A stretch of 64,000 bases of DNA from Pseudomonas kilonensis (GTDB lineage Bacteria > Pseudomonadota > Gammaproteobacteria > Pseudomonadales > Pseudomonadaceae): positions 645,161 to 709,160 of the forward strand of contig NZ_LHVH01000024.1 of NCBI RefSeq assembly GCF_001269885.1, in the 5' to 3' direction. Shown in pieces: positions 37,539 through 46,834 of this stretch. The notes under the pieces are model-generated. The model was not told the DNA's origin. It did not search any database and saw only the letters and a program-made list of their open reading frames with translations. Position numbers and translations under genes: made by a program. Position 1 is the stretch's first letter. The number at the start of each line of letters is the position of its first letter.

Positions 37539-37895
37539 GTGGAAATTTTCAAAGAGTTTACCTTCGAATCCGCCCACCGCCTGCCCCACGTGCCAGACGG
37601 CCACAAGTGCGGCCGCCTTCACGGCCACTCGTTCAAGGTGGCGATCCACCTGAGCGGCGATATCGATCCGCACACCGGCTGGATTCGCGACTTCTCGGAG
37701 ATCAAGGCGATCTTCAAGCCGCTCTACGAGCGCCTGGACCACAACTACCTCAACGACATTCCTGGCCTGGAAAACCCCACCAGCGAAGTGTTGGCCAAGT
37801 GGATCTGGAATGAATTGAAGCCGTTGCTGCCGGAACTCAGCGCCATCCGCATCCACGAGACCTGCACCAGCGGTTGCATCTACCACGGCGAATAA
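37539..37895 (+). CDS. queD: 6-carboxy-5,6,7,8-tetrahydropterin synthase
   Basis: QueD converts 7,8-dihydroneopterin triphosphate to 6-carboxytetrahydropterin, an early step to queuosine. The 118-residue protein starts with GTG (MEIFKEFTFESAHRLPHV). Zinc-binding histidines are in ESAHRLPH and RLHGHSF, the catalytic cysteine is in GHKCGRLHGH, and the acid is in IRIHETCTSGCIY. Length is typical. No other queuosine gene is in the window. Confidence 0.95.
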   Translation: MEIFKEFTFESAHRLPHVPDGHKCGRLHGHSFKVAIHLSGDIDPHTGWIRDFSEIKAIFKPLYERLDHNYLNDIPGLENPTSEVLAKWIWNELKPLLPELSAIRIHETCTSGCIYHGE

Positions 37896-37939
37896 AACCT
37901 GTGGGATCCGCCTGTAGGGTCCCACCTGTGGGGTTTGCC

Positions 37940-38026
37940 TGTGGGAGCAAAGCTTGCTCGCGATGAAGTTGACACAGTCTCTCTGGAACCGCGGCGCCTG
38001 CATCGCGGGCAAGCCTTGCTCCCACA
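37940..38026. repeat. REPIN, mixed arms
   Basis: Left arm GGGAGCAAAGCTTGCTCGCG, right arm the complement of the GCAAGGCTTGCCCGCG type. The interior ends GGCGCCTGCATCGC. Confidence 0.88.
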
Positions 38027-38114
38027 AAATCTAGCACCACCATTGGGGTTACCCTACCCCGTCAGCATTGGCCTATGCTTGGTCCCCTGAGCCATTTTCA
38101 GGGGAGTATCGAGC

Positions 38115-38945
38115 ATGACCCACTGGCCGCTGGATCAAACATACGACTTCAACGGACACTCCATCCGCTACGCCATCCACGGCGATGGCCCGCCGCTGGT
38201 GTTTGTCCATGGCACACCCTTCTCTTCCTACGTGTGGCACCGCATCGCCCCGCTGTTCTTCGCCACCCACACAGTGCATTACTTCGACCTGCTGGGGTAT
38301 GGCCAGTCCGCGCAACCCGATGCCGATGTGTCCCTGGGCGTGCAAAACCAGCTACTCGCGCAACTGCTGGAGCATTGGCACCTGGACTGCCCGGACGTGG
38401 TGGCCCATGACTTTGGCGGCGCCACGGCCCTGCGCACGCACCTGCTCAATGGCAAGGACTACCGCAGCCTGACCCTGATCGACCCCGTGGCGCTGTCGCC
38501 TTGGGGTTCATCCTTTGTGCAGCATGTACGCCAGCATGAAGCCGCCTTCAGCGGCCTGCCCGACTACATTCAGCGAGCCATCGTGCCGACCTATATCCGC
38601 GGCGCGATCAAACGGGACATCCCGGACGCCGAACTGGCGCCCTACGTGCAGCCGTGGCTTGGCGAACCGGGCCAGGCGGCGTTCTACCGGCAGATTGCGC
38701 AGATGGACGAACGCTACACCCGCGAGGTCGAGGGCTTGTACCCGAGCGTGCGTTGCCCAACCCAGATCCTCTGGGGCGAGGATGACCAGTGGATCCCCAT
38801 CGAGCGCGGGCGGGCCCTGCATAAGCTGATCCCGGGGGCGCAATTTCACCCCGTTCCGAACGCCGGACACCTGGTCCAGGAAGATGCGCCGGAAGCCGTC
38901 GTCGCGGCGGTGTTGCGATTCCTGGCGTTGCCCCCCTCCTCCTGA
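38115..38945 (+). CDS. Alpha/beta hydrolase, haloalkane-dehalogenase/epoxide-hydrolase type
   Basis: This 276-residue hydrolase has the oxyanion motif HGTPFSSYVWHRIAP, a nucleophile elbow VAHDFGGATALR, the acid ILWGEDDQWIP and the catalytic His in NAGHLVQEDAP. The elbow residue is Asp, not Ser. That is the pattern of haloalkane dehalogenases, fluoroacetate dehalogenases and soluble epoxide hydrolases, so an ester substrate is less likely. The actual substrate cannot be told. GGGGAG precedes the ATG. It is monocistronic. Confidence 0.88.
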   Translation: MTHWPLDQTYDFNGHSIRYAIHGDGPPLVFVHGTPFSSYVWHRIAPLFFATHTVHYFDLLGYGQSAQPDADVSLGVQNQLLAQLLEHWHLDCPDVVAHDFGGATALRTHLLNGKDYRSLTLIDPVALSPWGSSFVQHVRQHEAAFSGLPDYIQRAIVPTYIRGAIKRDIPDAELAPYVQPWLGEPGQAAFYRQIAQMDERYTREVEGLYPSVRCPTQILWGEDDQWIPIERGRALHKLIPGAQFHPVPNAGHLVQEDAPEAVVAAVLRFLALPPSS

Positions 38946-38961
38946 AGAAACCGCATCCCCC

Positions 38962-39050
38962 TGTGGGAGCGGGCTTGCTCGCGAAGGCGGTGTATCAGTT
39001 ATGAATACATTGGCTGACACTCCGCCTTCGCGAGCAAGCCCGCTCCCACA
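38962..39050. repeat. REPIN, GCGGGC class with TCAG/CTGACAC interior
   Basis: Inverted REP pair. The interior AAGGCGGTGTATCAG ... CTGACACTCCGCCTTCG matches the elements at 29739, 50871 and 52006. Confidence 0.9.
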
Positions 39051-39170
39051 AGGAAACCGCATAGGGCAGTGGGATCTGTGTTCCAACTTGAATCACCGCC
39101 GCACCGCTTTCGATCCCTGCACCCACCCAATCCCCAGGATTGTCTATAAATAACCTCGCGATCACTCGCT

Positions 39171-39186
39171 TGGCACGGCCGCTGCA
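39171..39186 (+). promoter_or_regulatory. Sigma-54-like promoter of codBA
   Basis: TGGCACGGCCGCTGCA has the invariant GG (-24) and GC (-12) exactly ten bases apart and differs from TGGCAC-N5-TTGCA at one position. Transcription would start near 39197, giving a leader of about 25 bases with AAGGA before codB. Confidence 0.6.
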
Positions 39187-39221
39187 CGCTTGCGACATCC
39201 CTCATCCGCAAGGACCGCCAC

Positions 39222-40493
39222 ATGACTCAGAACGATCCGGGCAATGACTACCCCTTGAGCGAAGTCCCGATGCACGCTCGCAAAGGCCTGGCCTCCACAG
39301 CCATGGTGCTGCTGGGTTTCACCTTTTTCACCGCCACGATGTTTGCCGGCGGCAAGCTGGGGGTGGCGTTCGGTTTTGCCGAGATGCTCACGGTCATCAT
39401 CATCGGTAATCTGCTGCTGGGCCTGTATGCCGCTGGCTTGGGTTACATCGCCTTCAAGAGCGGGCTCAATTCGGTGCTCATGGGCCGTTTCTGTTTCGGC
39501 GAGGTGGGCAGCAAGCTCAGTGACTTGATCCTCGGGTTCACCCAGATCGGCTGGTACGCCTGGGGCACGGCGACGGCCGCGGTGGTGCTGGGCAAATATT
39601 TCGAATTGAGCGAAGGCACCGTGCTGGGGTTGATGGTGCTGTTCGGCCTGGGATTCTGCGCCACGGCCTACATCGGCTATCGCGGCTTGGAAATTCTCTC
39701 CTACATCGCCGTGCCGGCGATGATGCTGCTGCTGATGTTGTCGATGTGGGTCGCGACGGTGAAGGTCGGCGGTCTCGATGGCTTGCTGGCGATCGTGCCG
39801 ACGGGCAGCCTCGACTGGTCCACCGCCATCACGCTGGTGTTCGGCACCTTCGTCAGCGGCGCGACACAGGCGACCAACTGGACGCGGTTCTCCCGCTCGG
39901 CGAAGGTCGCGGTGCTGGCGAGCCTGATCGGCTTCTTCCTCGGCAACGGCCTGATGGTGCTGATCGGCGCCTACGGAGCCATCGTCTATCAACAGCCGGA
40001 CGTGGTCGAAGTGTTGCTGCTGCAGGGCTTCGCCATGGCGGCGATGGCCATGTTGCTGCTCAACATCTGGAGCACCCAGGACAACACCATCTACAATTTC
40101 GCCGTGGCCGGTTGCAACCTGCTGCGCACCCGTCGGCGCAAAACCGTGACCCTGGGCGGCGCGGTGATCGGCACGCTGCTGGCGCTGCTGGGCATGTACG
40201 ATTTGCTGGTGCCGTACCTGATCCTGCTGGGCACGGTGATCCCACCCATTGGTGGGGTGATCATGGCCGATTTCTTCTTCCGCTGGCGTGGTCGTTACCC
40301 GCGCCTGGCCGAGGCGCAACTGCCGGCGTTCAACTGGCCCGGGCTGTTGGCCTATGGGGTTGGCACCGTCGCGGCGTTCAATTCGCCATGGGTCGCGCCA
40401 CTGGTAGGAATCGCTGCCGGCGCGCTAACGTATGTGCTATTGATCGGCGTAATGGGTGCTCGCACCGCTGACGCGCCCCTACAAGACCTCTAA
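39222..40493 (+). CDS. codB: Cytosine permease
   Basis: CodB imports cytosine across the inner membrane with a coupling ion. The 423-residue protein has twelve predicted helices in the NCS1 fold. It begins NDYPLSEVPMHARKGLASTAMVLLGFTFFTATMFAGGKLG and contains GWYAWGTATAAVVL and the conserved loop FVSGATQATNWTRFSR. It is 12 bases upstream of codA, so the pair forms one operon for using cytosine as a nitrogen source. Confidence 0.95.
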   Translation: MTQNDPGNDYPLSEVPMHARKGLASTAMVLLGFTFFTATMFAGGKLGVAFGFAEMLTVIIIGNLLLGLYAAGLGYIAFKSGLNSVLMGRFCFGEVGSKLSDLILGFTQIGWYAWGTATAAVVLGKYFELSEGTVLGLMVLFGLGFCATAYIGYRGLEILSYIAVPAMMLLLMLSMWVATVKVGGLDGLLAIVPTGSLDWSTAITLVFGTFVSGATQATNWTRFSRSAKVAVLASLIGFFLGNGLMVLIGAYGAIVYQQPDVVEVLLLQGFAMAAMAMLLLNIWSTQDNTIYNFAVAGCNLLRTRRRKTVTLGGAVIGTLLALLGMYDLLVPYLILLGTVIPPIGGVIMADFFFRWRGRYPRLAEAQLPAFNWPGLLAYGVGTVAAFNSPWVAPLVGIAAGALTYVLLIGVMGARTADAPLQDL

Positions 40494-40505
40494 AGGATTC
40501 GCCCG

Positions 40506-41753
40506 ATGCACATCATCAACGCCCGCCTGCGCAACCGCGAAGGCTTGCATGAACTGCACCTGGAAAACGGCCTGATCACCAACATCGCCCGCCAGACCGA
40601 AGCCCCCAGCCTCGGCCCGGAAGACCTCGATGCCGGCGGTAACCTGGTGGTCCCACCCTTCGTCGAACCGCACATCCACCTGGACGCCACCCTCACCGCC
40701 GGCGAACCGCGCTGGAACATGAGCGGCACGCTGTTCGAAGGCATCGAGTGCTGGGGCGAACGCAAGGCCACCATCACCGAAGAAGACACCAAGACCCGCG
40801 CCAAGAAAACCATCCAGACCCTCGCCGCCCATGGCATCCAGCATGTGCGTACCCACGTCGACGTGACCGACCCCGAGCTCACGGCGCTCAAGGCGCTACT
40901 GGAGATACGCGAGGAAAGTCGCCACCTGATCGACATGCAAATCGTCGCGTTCCCCCAAGAAGGCATCGAGTCCTACCGCAACGGCCGCGAGCTGATGGAA
41001 GAAGCCATCCGCATGGGCGCCGACGTGGTGGGCGGCATTCCCCACTTCGAGTACACCCGCGACCAGGGCGTCAGCTCGGTGAAGTTCCTCATGGACCTGG
41101 CCGAACGCACCGGCTGCCTGGTGGATGTGCATTGCGACGAAACCGATGACCCGCACTCACGGTTCCTCGAAGTGCTCGCCGAAGAAGCCCGCAGCCGCGA
41201 CATGGGCGCGCGCGTCACGGCCAGCCACACCACGGCCATGGGCTCCTACGACAACGCCTACTGCGCCAAGCTGTTCCGCCTGCTCGGGCACTCGGGCATC
41301 AGCTTTGTCTCTTGCCCCACCGAAAGCATTCACCTGCAAGGGCGCTTCGATAACTTCCCCAAACGCCGCGGCGTCACCCGGGTCAATGAACTGCTCGAGG
41401 CCGGGATGAACGTGTGCTTCGGCCAGGACTCCATCGTCGACCCGTGGTACCCGCTGGGCAACGGCAATATCCTGCGGGTGCTGGAAGCCGGGCTGCATAT
41501 CTGCCACATGCTCGGCTACCGCAACCTGCAAAGCGCCCTGGACCTGGTCACCGACAACAGCGCCAAGGCCATGGCCCTGGGCGAGCGCTACGGCCTGGAA
41601 CCCGGGCGCCCGGCAAACCTGCTGATCCTGTCGGCGGACAGTGACTACGAAGTGATCCGCAGCCAGGGCTTGCCGCTCTACTCGATTCGCAACGGCGAAG
41701 TGCTGATGAAACGGCAGATGCCGGTGGTGGAGTTTGCGCAGCAGCCAGGCTGA
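40506..41753 (+). CDS. codA: Cytosine deaminase
   Basis: CodA hydrolyses cytosine to uracil and ammonia. The 415-residue amidohydrolase carries the metal-binding HIHLDATLTAG near residue 58, the catalytic histidine and glutamate region (DVHCDETDDPHSRFLEV), ASHTTAMGSYDN and the metal aspartate in FGQDSIVDPWYPLGNGN. AAGGA precedes the ATG. Tight linkage to codB confirms the role. Confidence 0.95.
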   Translation: MHIINARLRNREGLHELHLENGLITNIARQTEAPSLGPEDLDAGGNLVVPPFVEPHIHLDATLTAGEPRWNMSGTLFEGIECWGERKATITEEDTKTRAKKTIQTLAAHGIQHVRTHVDVTDPELTALKALLEIREESRHLIDMQIVAFPQEGIESYRNGRELMEEAIRMGADVVGGIPHFEYTRDQGVSSVKFLMDLAERTGCLVDVHCDETDDPHSRFLEVLAEEARSRDMGARVTASHTTAMGSYDNAYCAKLFRLLGHSGISFVSCPTESIHLQGRFDNFPKRRGVTRVNELLEAGMNVCFGQDSIVDPWYPLGNGNILRVLEAGLHICHMLGYRNLQSALDLVTDNSAKAMALGERYGLEPGRPANLLILSADSDYEVIRSQGLPLYSIRNGEVLMKRQMPVVEFAQQPG

Positions 41754-41765
41754 TTTCCACAACCC

Positions 41766-41912
41766 CTTGCTCGCGATGGCGGCGGGTCAGTTGCATTGAT
41801 GTTGGATGTGCTACCGCCTTCGCGAGCAAGCCCGCTCCCACAAGGGGATCCTCAGTGGACATGAATGTTGTGTCCAACACCGATCCACTGTGGGAGCGGG
41901 CTTGCTCGCGAA
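41766..41912. repeat. REP cluster: a partial arm and a GCGGGC-class pair
   Basis: A short TTGCTCGCGATGGCGG remnant is followed by an inverted pair of full REP arms (41819-41912). It lies between the convergent codA and DapF-like genes. Confidence 0.88.
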
Positions 41913-41949
41913 GACGGCATCGGCCACACCGCAAAACTTCCAGAAAGCT

Positions 41950-42942
41950 CTAGGGCACAGACCGCGCCGTCCCAAACAACCTGACCCGCAGCAACTCACC
42001 CGCCTCCTCTTCCAGCAAAATCGGCGCAGTCCCCCCCGGCATCACCACACTCACCGCCCCCGCCTTCACCCAACCTACCCGCCACGCAGCACTGGCCACC
42101 GCGCTGGCGCTGGTGCCCGAGGACGCGGTGGGCCCCTCGCCCCGCTCAAACACCCGCGCCGCGATTCGCCCTTCGGCTTCCAGACTGGCCCATTGCAGAT
42201 TCACCCCCCTCGGGCACGGAACACCGGCCCCAACGGGCGTCGCATAAGCGATGCGAGTCAAGCTTTGCGACAGCGCCGTAGCACGCATCTGCGAATTGCT
42301 CGGCAACCCTTCGGCACCGGCCACCAGCGTCACGCAATGAGGATTGCCAATGTTCACGAACTGGCTGTTGCCCCATGCCGGGTTCAACCGTTCAAGCGCC
42401 GCCACACGGCTAACGTCGCACTGGTTGAACAGCACACTCTCGACCTCCTGGGCGCCAACAACCTGGGGCCCGAACAGCGGTTTGCCCAGGTCCAGCCAGA
42501 AGCCTTGCACCCCTTCGAATCCAGCGGCGCGAACCGAGGTTTGCAGCGGTGACAAGCCGTCGGGTCTATCGTGATGGACCTGCAGCACGCAATCACCAGC
42601 CCCCGCCATCAAGCCCTGAGCTTGCAACGCCTGGGAGAAAATCGTCAGGCCATTGCCGCTGCGCTCGGCCAGTGTCCCGTCGGTGTTGACGATCAACAGA
42701 TCAAAGGGCGGTTCGCTCTGGAACGGGCCAATCAACAGACCGTCACTGCGATGAGCCTTGGCGTCCGGTGCTGCTTCGCCCGGCGCCCAACTGCAGAAAG
42801 CAAGCACGGCAGCCGAGGCCCAGGACTCGCGCCGCTGTGCAGCCAGGGCGGCTGACGGCGGCAAATCAATGCCGTAGTCACGCACCTGTTTCGGCGAAAC
42901 GACGCCATAGATATTGCCGCGTGCATCATAAAACTGCGTCAT
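41950..42942 (-). CDS. DapF-fold protein with both catalytic cysteines replaced by serine
   Basis: This 330-residue protein has the two-lobed diaminopimelate epimerase fold. In DapF the two acid/base cysteines occur as CGNG and ACGTGA. Here the first motif is ERSGNGLT, with Ser95 in place of cysteine. The second is ERGEGPTASSGTSA, with Ser275 in place of cysteine. Other family marks remain: NTDGTLAERSGNG, FVNIGNPHCV and the helix-capping GTSASAVASAAW. It is about 50 residues longer than normal DapF. Two-cysteine racemisation is thus not expected; a related activity or binding role is possible. It is divergent from an MFS transporter, and the two may work together. Confidence 0.82.
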   Translation of the reverse strand: MTQFYDARGNIYGVVSPKQVRDYGIDLPPSAALAAQRRESWASAAVLAFCSWAPGEAAPDAKAHRSDGLLIGPFQSEPPFDLLIVNTDGTLAERSGNGLTIFSQALQAQGLMAGAGDCVLQVHHDRPDGLSPLQTSVRAAGFEGVQGFWLDLGKPLFGPQVVGAQEVESVLFNQCDVSRVAALERLNPAWGNSQFVNIGNPHCVTLVAGAEGLPSNSQMRATALSQSLTRIAYATPVGAGVPCPRGVNLQWASLEAEGRIAARVFERGEGPTASSGTSASAVASAAWRVGWVKAGAVSVVMPGGTAPILLEEEAGELLRVRLFGTARSVP

Positions 42943-43111
42943 GGACCAGACCCGAAATCAGCCAGCTAGGGCCGGTACTTTATGCTGGCGAAGGCTGAGG
43001 GAGCAAAGCCCACGCTTTAGCCAGCACCTTGGGGTCGCGGTGCGGTCAGTGGATATGCAAGCATAGGCCCCTACCCGCCGCACCGCACCGCACGACAGCC
43101 AAGGACGTTTC

Positions 43112-44263
43112 ATGACTGCCATTACGCCCCCGCCCACCTTTATCCCCGGACGCCTGGAACAGATGTCCACCCGCATCGCCTACCTCATCGCCGGCATCGG
43201 CATCGCCGCCTGGGCGCCGCTGGTGCCGTATGCCAAGGCGCGGGCGAACCTGGATGAAGGCACCCTCGGCTTGCTGCTGTTATGCCTTGGCGTCGGGTCG
43301 ATCCTGGCGATGCCGATTTCCGGTGCGCTGGCGGCGCGGTTCGGCTGCCGACGGGTGCTCAGCGGTGGCACGATTCTGATCTGCCTGGCGTTGCCGTTGC
43401 TGGCGACGATGACCTCCCTGCCCTGGCTGGTGGCCGCCTTGTTCCTGTTTGGCGCCGGGCTCGGCACCGTGGACTCGACCGTGAACCTGCAAGCGGTGAT
43501 CGTCGAGCGGGCCAGTGGCAAGACCATGATGTCGGGTTTCCACGGCATGTTCAGTCTCGGCGGGATCATTGGCGCGGCGGGTGTGAGCGCCCTGCTTGGC
43601 CTGGGGCTTTCGCCGCTGGGAGCGACGCTGGTGGTCAATGGGGTGCTGCTGGTGGCGCTGTTCAAGGCTGCGCCGCACCTGCTGCCCTACGGCAGCGAAA
43701 GCTCGGGACCGGCGTTCGCCATTCCCCACGGCGTGGTGCTGTTTATCGGCATCCTGTGTTTCATCGTGTTCCTGGCCGAGGGCGCGGTGCTGGACTGGAG
43801 CGCGGTGTTCCTGACCACCGAGCGCGCGGTGGATACCGCCTATGCCGGGCTGGGTTATGCCGCCTTCGCGCTGACCATGACCGTCGGCCGGCTGACCGGC
43901 GATTCAGTGGTGCATCGCCTGGGGGCCAAACGCGTGATCATCTATGGCGGATCGATCGCGGCCGCCGGGTTCCTGTTGGCAACCCTCGCACCGATGTGGC
44001 AAGCCGCACTACTGGGTTATGCGTTGGTGGGCGCCGGGTGTTCGAACATCGTGCCGGTGCTGTACACCGCCGTCGGCAAACAGACCCTGATGCCGGAAGC
44101 GATCGCCGTACCGGCCATCACCACCATCGGCTATGCCGGCATCCTTGCCGGCCCGGCGCTGATCGGCTTCGTCGCCCATGGCAGCAGCTTGAGCATTGCC
44201 TTCGGGCTGATTGCGCTATCGCTGGTGGCGGTGGCGGCCAGTGGCAAGGTGTTGAAGGTCTGA
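43112..44263 (+). CDS. MFS transporter
   Basis: This 383-residue protein of the major facilitator superfamily has twelve predicted helices. The loop between helices 2 and 3 is GALAARFGCRRVLSGG, and FLAEGAVLDWSAVFL marks the YbjJ-like subgroup. AAGGA precedes the ATG. An alternative start is MSTRIAYLIAG, 22 residues later. The substrate is unknown; a function linked to the divergent DapF-like gene (169-base gap) is a guess from position. Confidence 0.88.
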   Translation: MTAITPPPTFIPGRLEQMSTRIAYLIAGIGIAAWAPLVPYAKARANLDEGTLGLLLLCLGVGSILAMPISGALAARFGCRRVLSGGTILICLALPLLATMTSLPWLVAALFLFGAGLGTVDSTVNLQAVIVERASGKTMMSGFHGMFSLGGIIGAAGVSALLGLGLSPLGATLVVNGVLLVALFKAAPHLLPYGSESSGPAFAIPHGVVLFIGILCFIVFLAEGAVLDWSAVFLTTERAVDTAYAGLGYAAFALTMTVGRLTGDSVVHRLGAKRVIIYGGSIAAAGFLLATLAPMWQAALLGYALVGAGCSNIVPVLYTAVGKQTLMPEAIAVPAITTIGYAGILAGPALIGFVAHGSSLSIAFGLIALSLVAVAASGKVLKV

Positions 44264-44279
44264 GTTCTCTACAGACCTT

Positions 44280-44367
44280 GTGGGAGCAAGGCTTGCCCGC
44301 GATGAAGATGACGCGGTCCTTTTTGAGACCGAGGCGTCTGCATCGCGAGCAAGCTTTGCTCCCACAG
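44280..44367. repeat. REPIN, mixed arms
   Basis: Left arm GCAAGGCTTGCCCGCG type, right arm complement of GCAAAGCTTGCTCGCG. The interior has GACGCGGTCC and GAGGCGTCTGCATCGC. Confidence 0.88.
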
Positions 44368-44395
44368 CGTAAAGCTCACTCAACCCTTGACCCGA

Positions 44396-46834
44396 TCAGA
44401 ACCCCACACTCGCCTGCACAAAGAACGTGCGCGGTGCGCCGACATAAATGCCTGAGTTGTTGTCGCTCGAGCGGGTGTAGTACTGATGATCGAACAGGTT
44501 CTTCACCCCGGCACCGACTTTCAGGTTCGACAGCTGCGCACCGAAGTCATAGCCGGCGCGCACGTTCCAGAGCACGTAGCCCGGCATGTCGCCGTACTGC
44601 CCATCGGCGGTGCCATCGGTGATGTAGTCGCCGCTGAAGCTGCCATCGGCGTTCACGCTGTTGCCCGGTGAGCGCTGCTTGGACTGGGCGAAGGCGTCGA
44701 GGTTGTAGGTCCAGCGGTTGACGTCATAACGCAGTCCCACGTTGGCCACCTGGCGGGAATAGAACGGCAGGTCACGGCCCTTGAAGCTCGGGATCTGGCC
44801 TTCGTAAGTCGCCCGGGTGTAGGTGAAACCGGCGTTGGCGGTGAGGCCTTCGAGGCGTGGGTCGAGCGCGGCCATGTCGTAATGCACCGAAGCCTCCAGC
44901 CCCTGATGCTTGGTCGCGCCCATGTTGGTCCAGCCCACGTCATTGCTGATGTACTGCAACTCGTCGTCGAAGTCGATGTAGAACAGCGTCACTTCCCCGC
45001 CCCACACGTCATCGTTGTAGCGCGTGCCGATCTCATAGGTCTTGGCCTTTTCCGGGCTCAGGCCGTTGGCGGTGTTGTTGCCGTCGCCGCCCTGGCCGAG
45101 CTGGAAATACTGCAGGCTACCGAACGAGGTCTCGTAGTTGGCGAACAACTTCCAGGCATCGGACAGGTGATACATCACGCTCAGGGCCGGCAGCGGTTCG
45201 TTGCTGTCGATGCTGCGGCGTTTTTCCTGCACCGGGCGGCCGGCGGTATCGAGCACCGGGCGGTCGTGCCATTCGGTGCTGATGCTTTCGAAGCGGATGC
45301 CCGGGGTGATGGTCCACTGGCCGACATCGATCTTGTCATCGATATACACCGCGTGGGCTTCAGTGCCACCGGTGCGATCCTGGTAGACGTGACCGTCGGA
45401 ACCCGGACGCACCACCGGCTCGTTATTACGCAACGCCAGGCGGCTGGCCTCTTCGTGCATGCCTTCCTTGAGGTAGCGATAACCGACGCTGGCCTCCTGG
45501 GTGGTGGCGCCCAGGTCGAACACGTGAGACACCCGAGGCTCGATGCCGAAGGTGTAATAGGTGCGCGGGTAGGACACCAGGTTGCGCTGGTCCCGGGAAG
45601 CGATGGTGCTGCCACGGTAGCTGTCGGAGTAATAAGTCAGCACCTCGGCCTGGGTGCGCTCGTTGATTTCACGGATCCACTTGAACGACACGTCCTTGCG
45701 CCGGCCGCTGAAGTTGTCCCAGTCGCGGTCGGACTGGTAAGGGTCCGCGTCGTATTGGGCCTGGGTCAGGCCGCCGGGCATGTCGGCCTTGGCGTCGTAG
45801 TAGTGGAAATTCAGCGAGAAGTCATCGACATCGGTCGGCGCCCAATGGGTCTTGAGAATCACGTCGTCGATGTCGTTGCCCTGGTTGCTCCGGCGATACC
45901 CGTCGCCGTTGACACCCGAATACAGCAGCGCCACGCCCAGGCCGTTGTCGGCGGTGCCGCCAAGGAACGCCGTGTCGATGTGCTTCCAACCGCCGCGCTG
46001 GGAAGTTTCCAGGGTGCTGCCGATTTCACCGGTGGCTTTTTCCGGGATCGCGCGGGTCACGAAGTTGATCACCCCGCCGACGTTCTGCGGCCCATAGCGT
46101 ACGGACCCGGCACCGCGCACCACGTCGATGCTGTCCAGGTTGCCCGAGGAAATCGGTGCCATGGACAGTTGCGGCTGGCCGTAGGGCGCGAACGCTGCCG
46201 GCACGCCGTCGATCAACACCGTGGAGCGTGGCGACAAGCGCGAGGTGAGGCCGCGCACGCCGACGTTCAGGGAAATGTCGCTGCCGCCGGTGCCGTTGGC
46301 CTCTTGCACTTGCACACCTGGCACGCGCCGCAGCACGTCGCCGACGTTCATCGCGCCTTGCTCCACCATGGCTTCGCGACGGATCACCGTACGCGCGCCG
46401 GGGTGGTTCTGCACCACCTCGGCGTTGGCATCGCCGAGCCAGTCGCCAACCACCTGGATTTCAGTGGCGCCCAGCTCCAGCGGGCCGGCGTTGGGGGCCG
46501 AGGGCGCCGGCAACACGGTCGCTGAACCGTCATCGATCTGGTATTGCAGGCCGCTGCCCTGCAGCAATTGGCGCAAGGCCGCTTCCGGGGAGAGGTTGCC
46601 GTCCACCGCCGGCGCTTGCTTGCCGGCCACCAGCTCGGGGCTGAAGAACACCTGCAACGCGGTCTGCTGACCGAGCTGGCTCAAGGCTTGGCCCAACGGC
46701 TGCGCCTGGATGTGAATAGCGGTGGCGGCCTGGTCGGCGAACGCCTGGGGCAGTGCGGTGCTGAGCGCCAGGGTCAGCGCCAGTGGCAGCCAGCGTGCCG
46801 GGGTACGGTTGTTGTTTTTGGCGAGGGTTTTCAC
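44396..46834 (-). CDS. fecA: TonB-dependent ferric-dicitrate-type receptor FecA
   Basis: This outer-membrane receptor has 812 residues. It has a signal peptide ending near PQAFA, an N-terminal signalling (STN) domain (about 40-115, IHIQAQPLGQALSQLGQQ), a plug (ARTVIRREAMVEQGAMNVGDVLRRVPGVQV, then VGVRGLTSRLSPRSTVLIDG) and a beta-barrel ending in Phe (FFVQASVGF), the outer-membrane sorting signal. The plug is strongly FecA-like. It imports an iron chelate using TonB and passes a signal to the adjacent FecR. Ferric citrate is the likely ligand by homology, but related xenosiderophore receptors are similar. Confidence 0.9.
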   Translation of the reverse strand: MKTLAKNNNRTPARWLPLALTLALSTALPQAFADQAATAIHIQAQPLGQALSQLGQQTALQVFFSPELVAGKQAPAVDGNLSPEAALRQLLQGSGLQYQIDDGSATVLPAPSAPNAGPLELGATEIQVVGDWLGDANAEVVQNHPGARTVIRREAMVEQGAMNVGDVLRRVPGVQVQEANGTGGSDISLNVGVRGLTSRLSPRSTVLIDGVPAAFAPYGQPQLSMAPISSGNLDSIDVVRGAGSVRYGPQNVGGVINFVTRAIPEKATGEIGSTLETSQRGGWKHIDTAFLGGTADNGLGVALLYSGVNGDGYRRSNQGNDIDDVILKTHWAPTDVDDFSLNFHYYDAKADMPGGLTQAQYDADPYQSDRDWDNFSGRRKDVSFKWIREINERTQAEVLTYYSDSYRGSTIASRDQRNLVSYPRTYYTFGIEPRVSHVFDLGATTQEASVGYRYLKEGMHEEASRLALRNNEPVVRPGSDGHVYQDRTGGTEAHAVYIDDKIDVGQWTITPGIRFESISTEWHDRPVLDTAGRPVQEKRRSIDSNEPLPALSVMYHLSDAWKLFANYETSFGSLQYFQLGQGGDGNNTANGLSPEKAKTYEIGTRYNDDVWGGEVTLFYIDFDDELQYISNDVGWTNMGATKHQGLEASVHYDMAALDPRLEGLTANAGFTYTRATYEGQIPSFKGRDLPFYSRQVANVGLRYDVNRWTYNLDAFAQSKQRSPGNSVNADGSFSGDYITDGTADGQYGDMPGYVLWNVRAGYDFGAQLSNLKVGAGVKNLFDHQYYTRSSDNNSGIYVGAPRTFFVQASVGF

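Noticed and set aside
44882..46525. A 547-codon plus-strand frame opposite fecA
   Set aside because: Antisense to the TonB receptor; no start signal and no recognisable domain.
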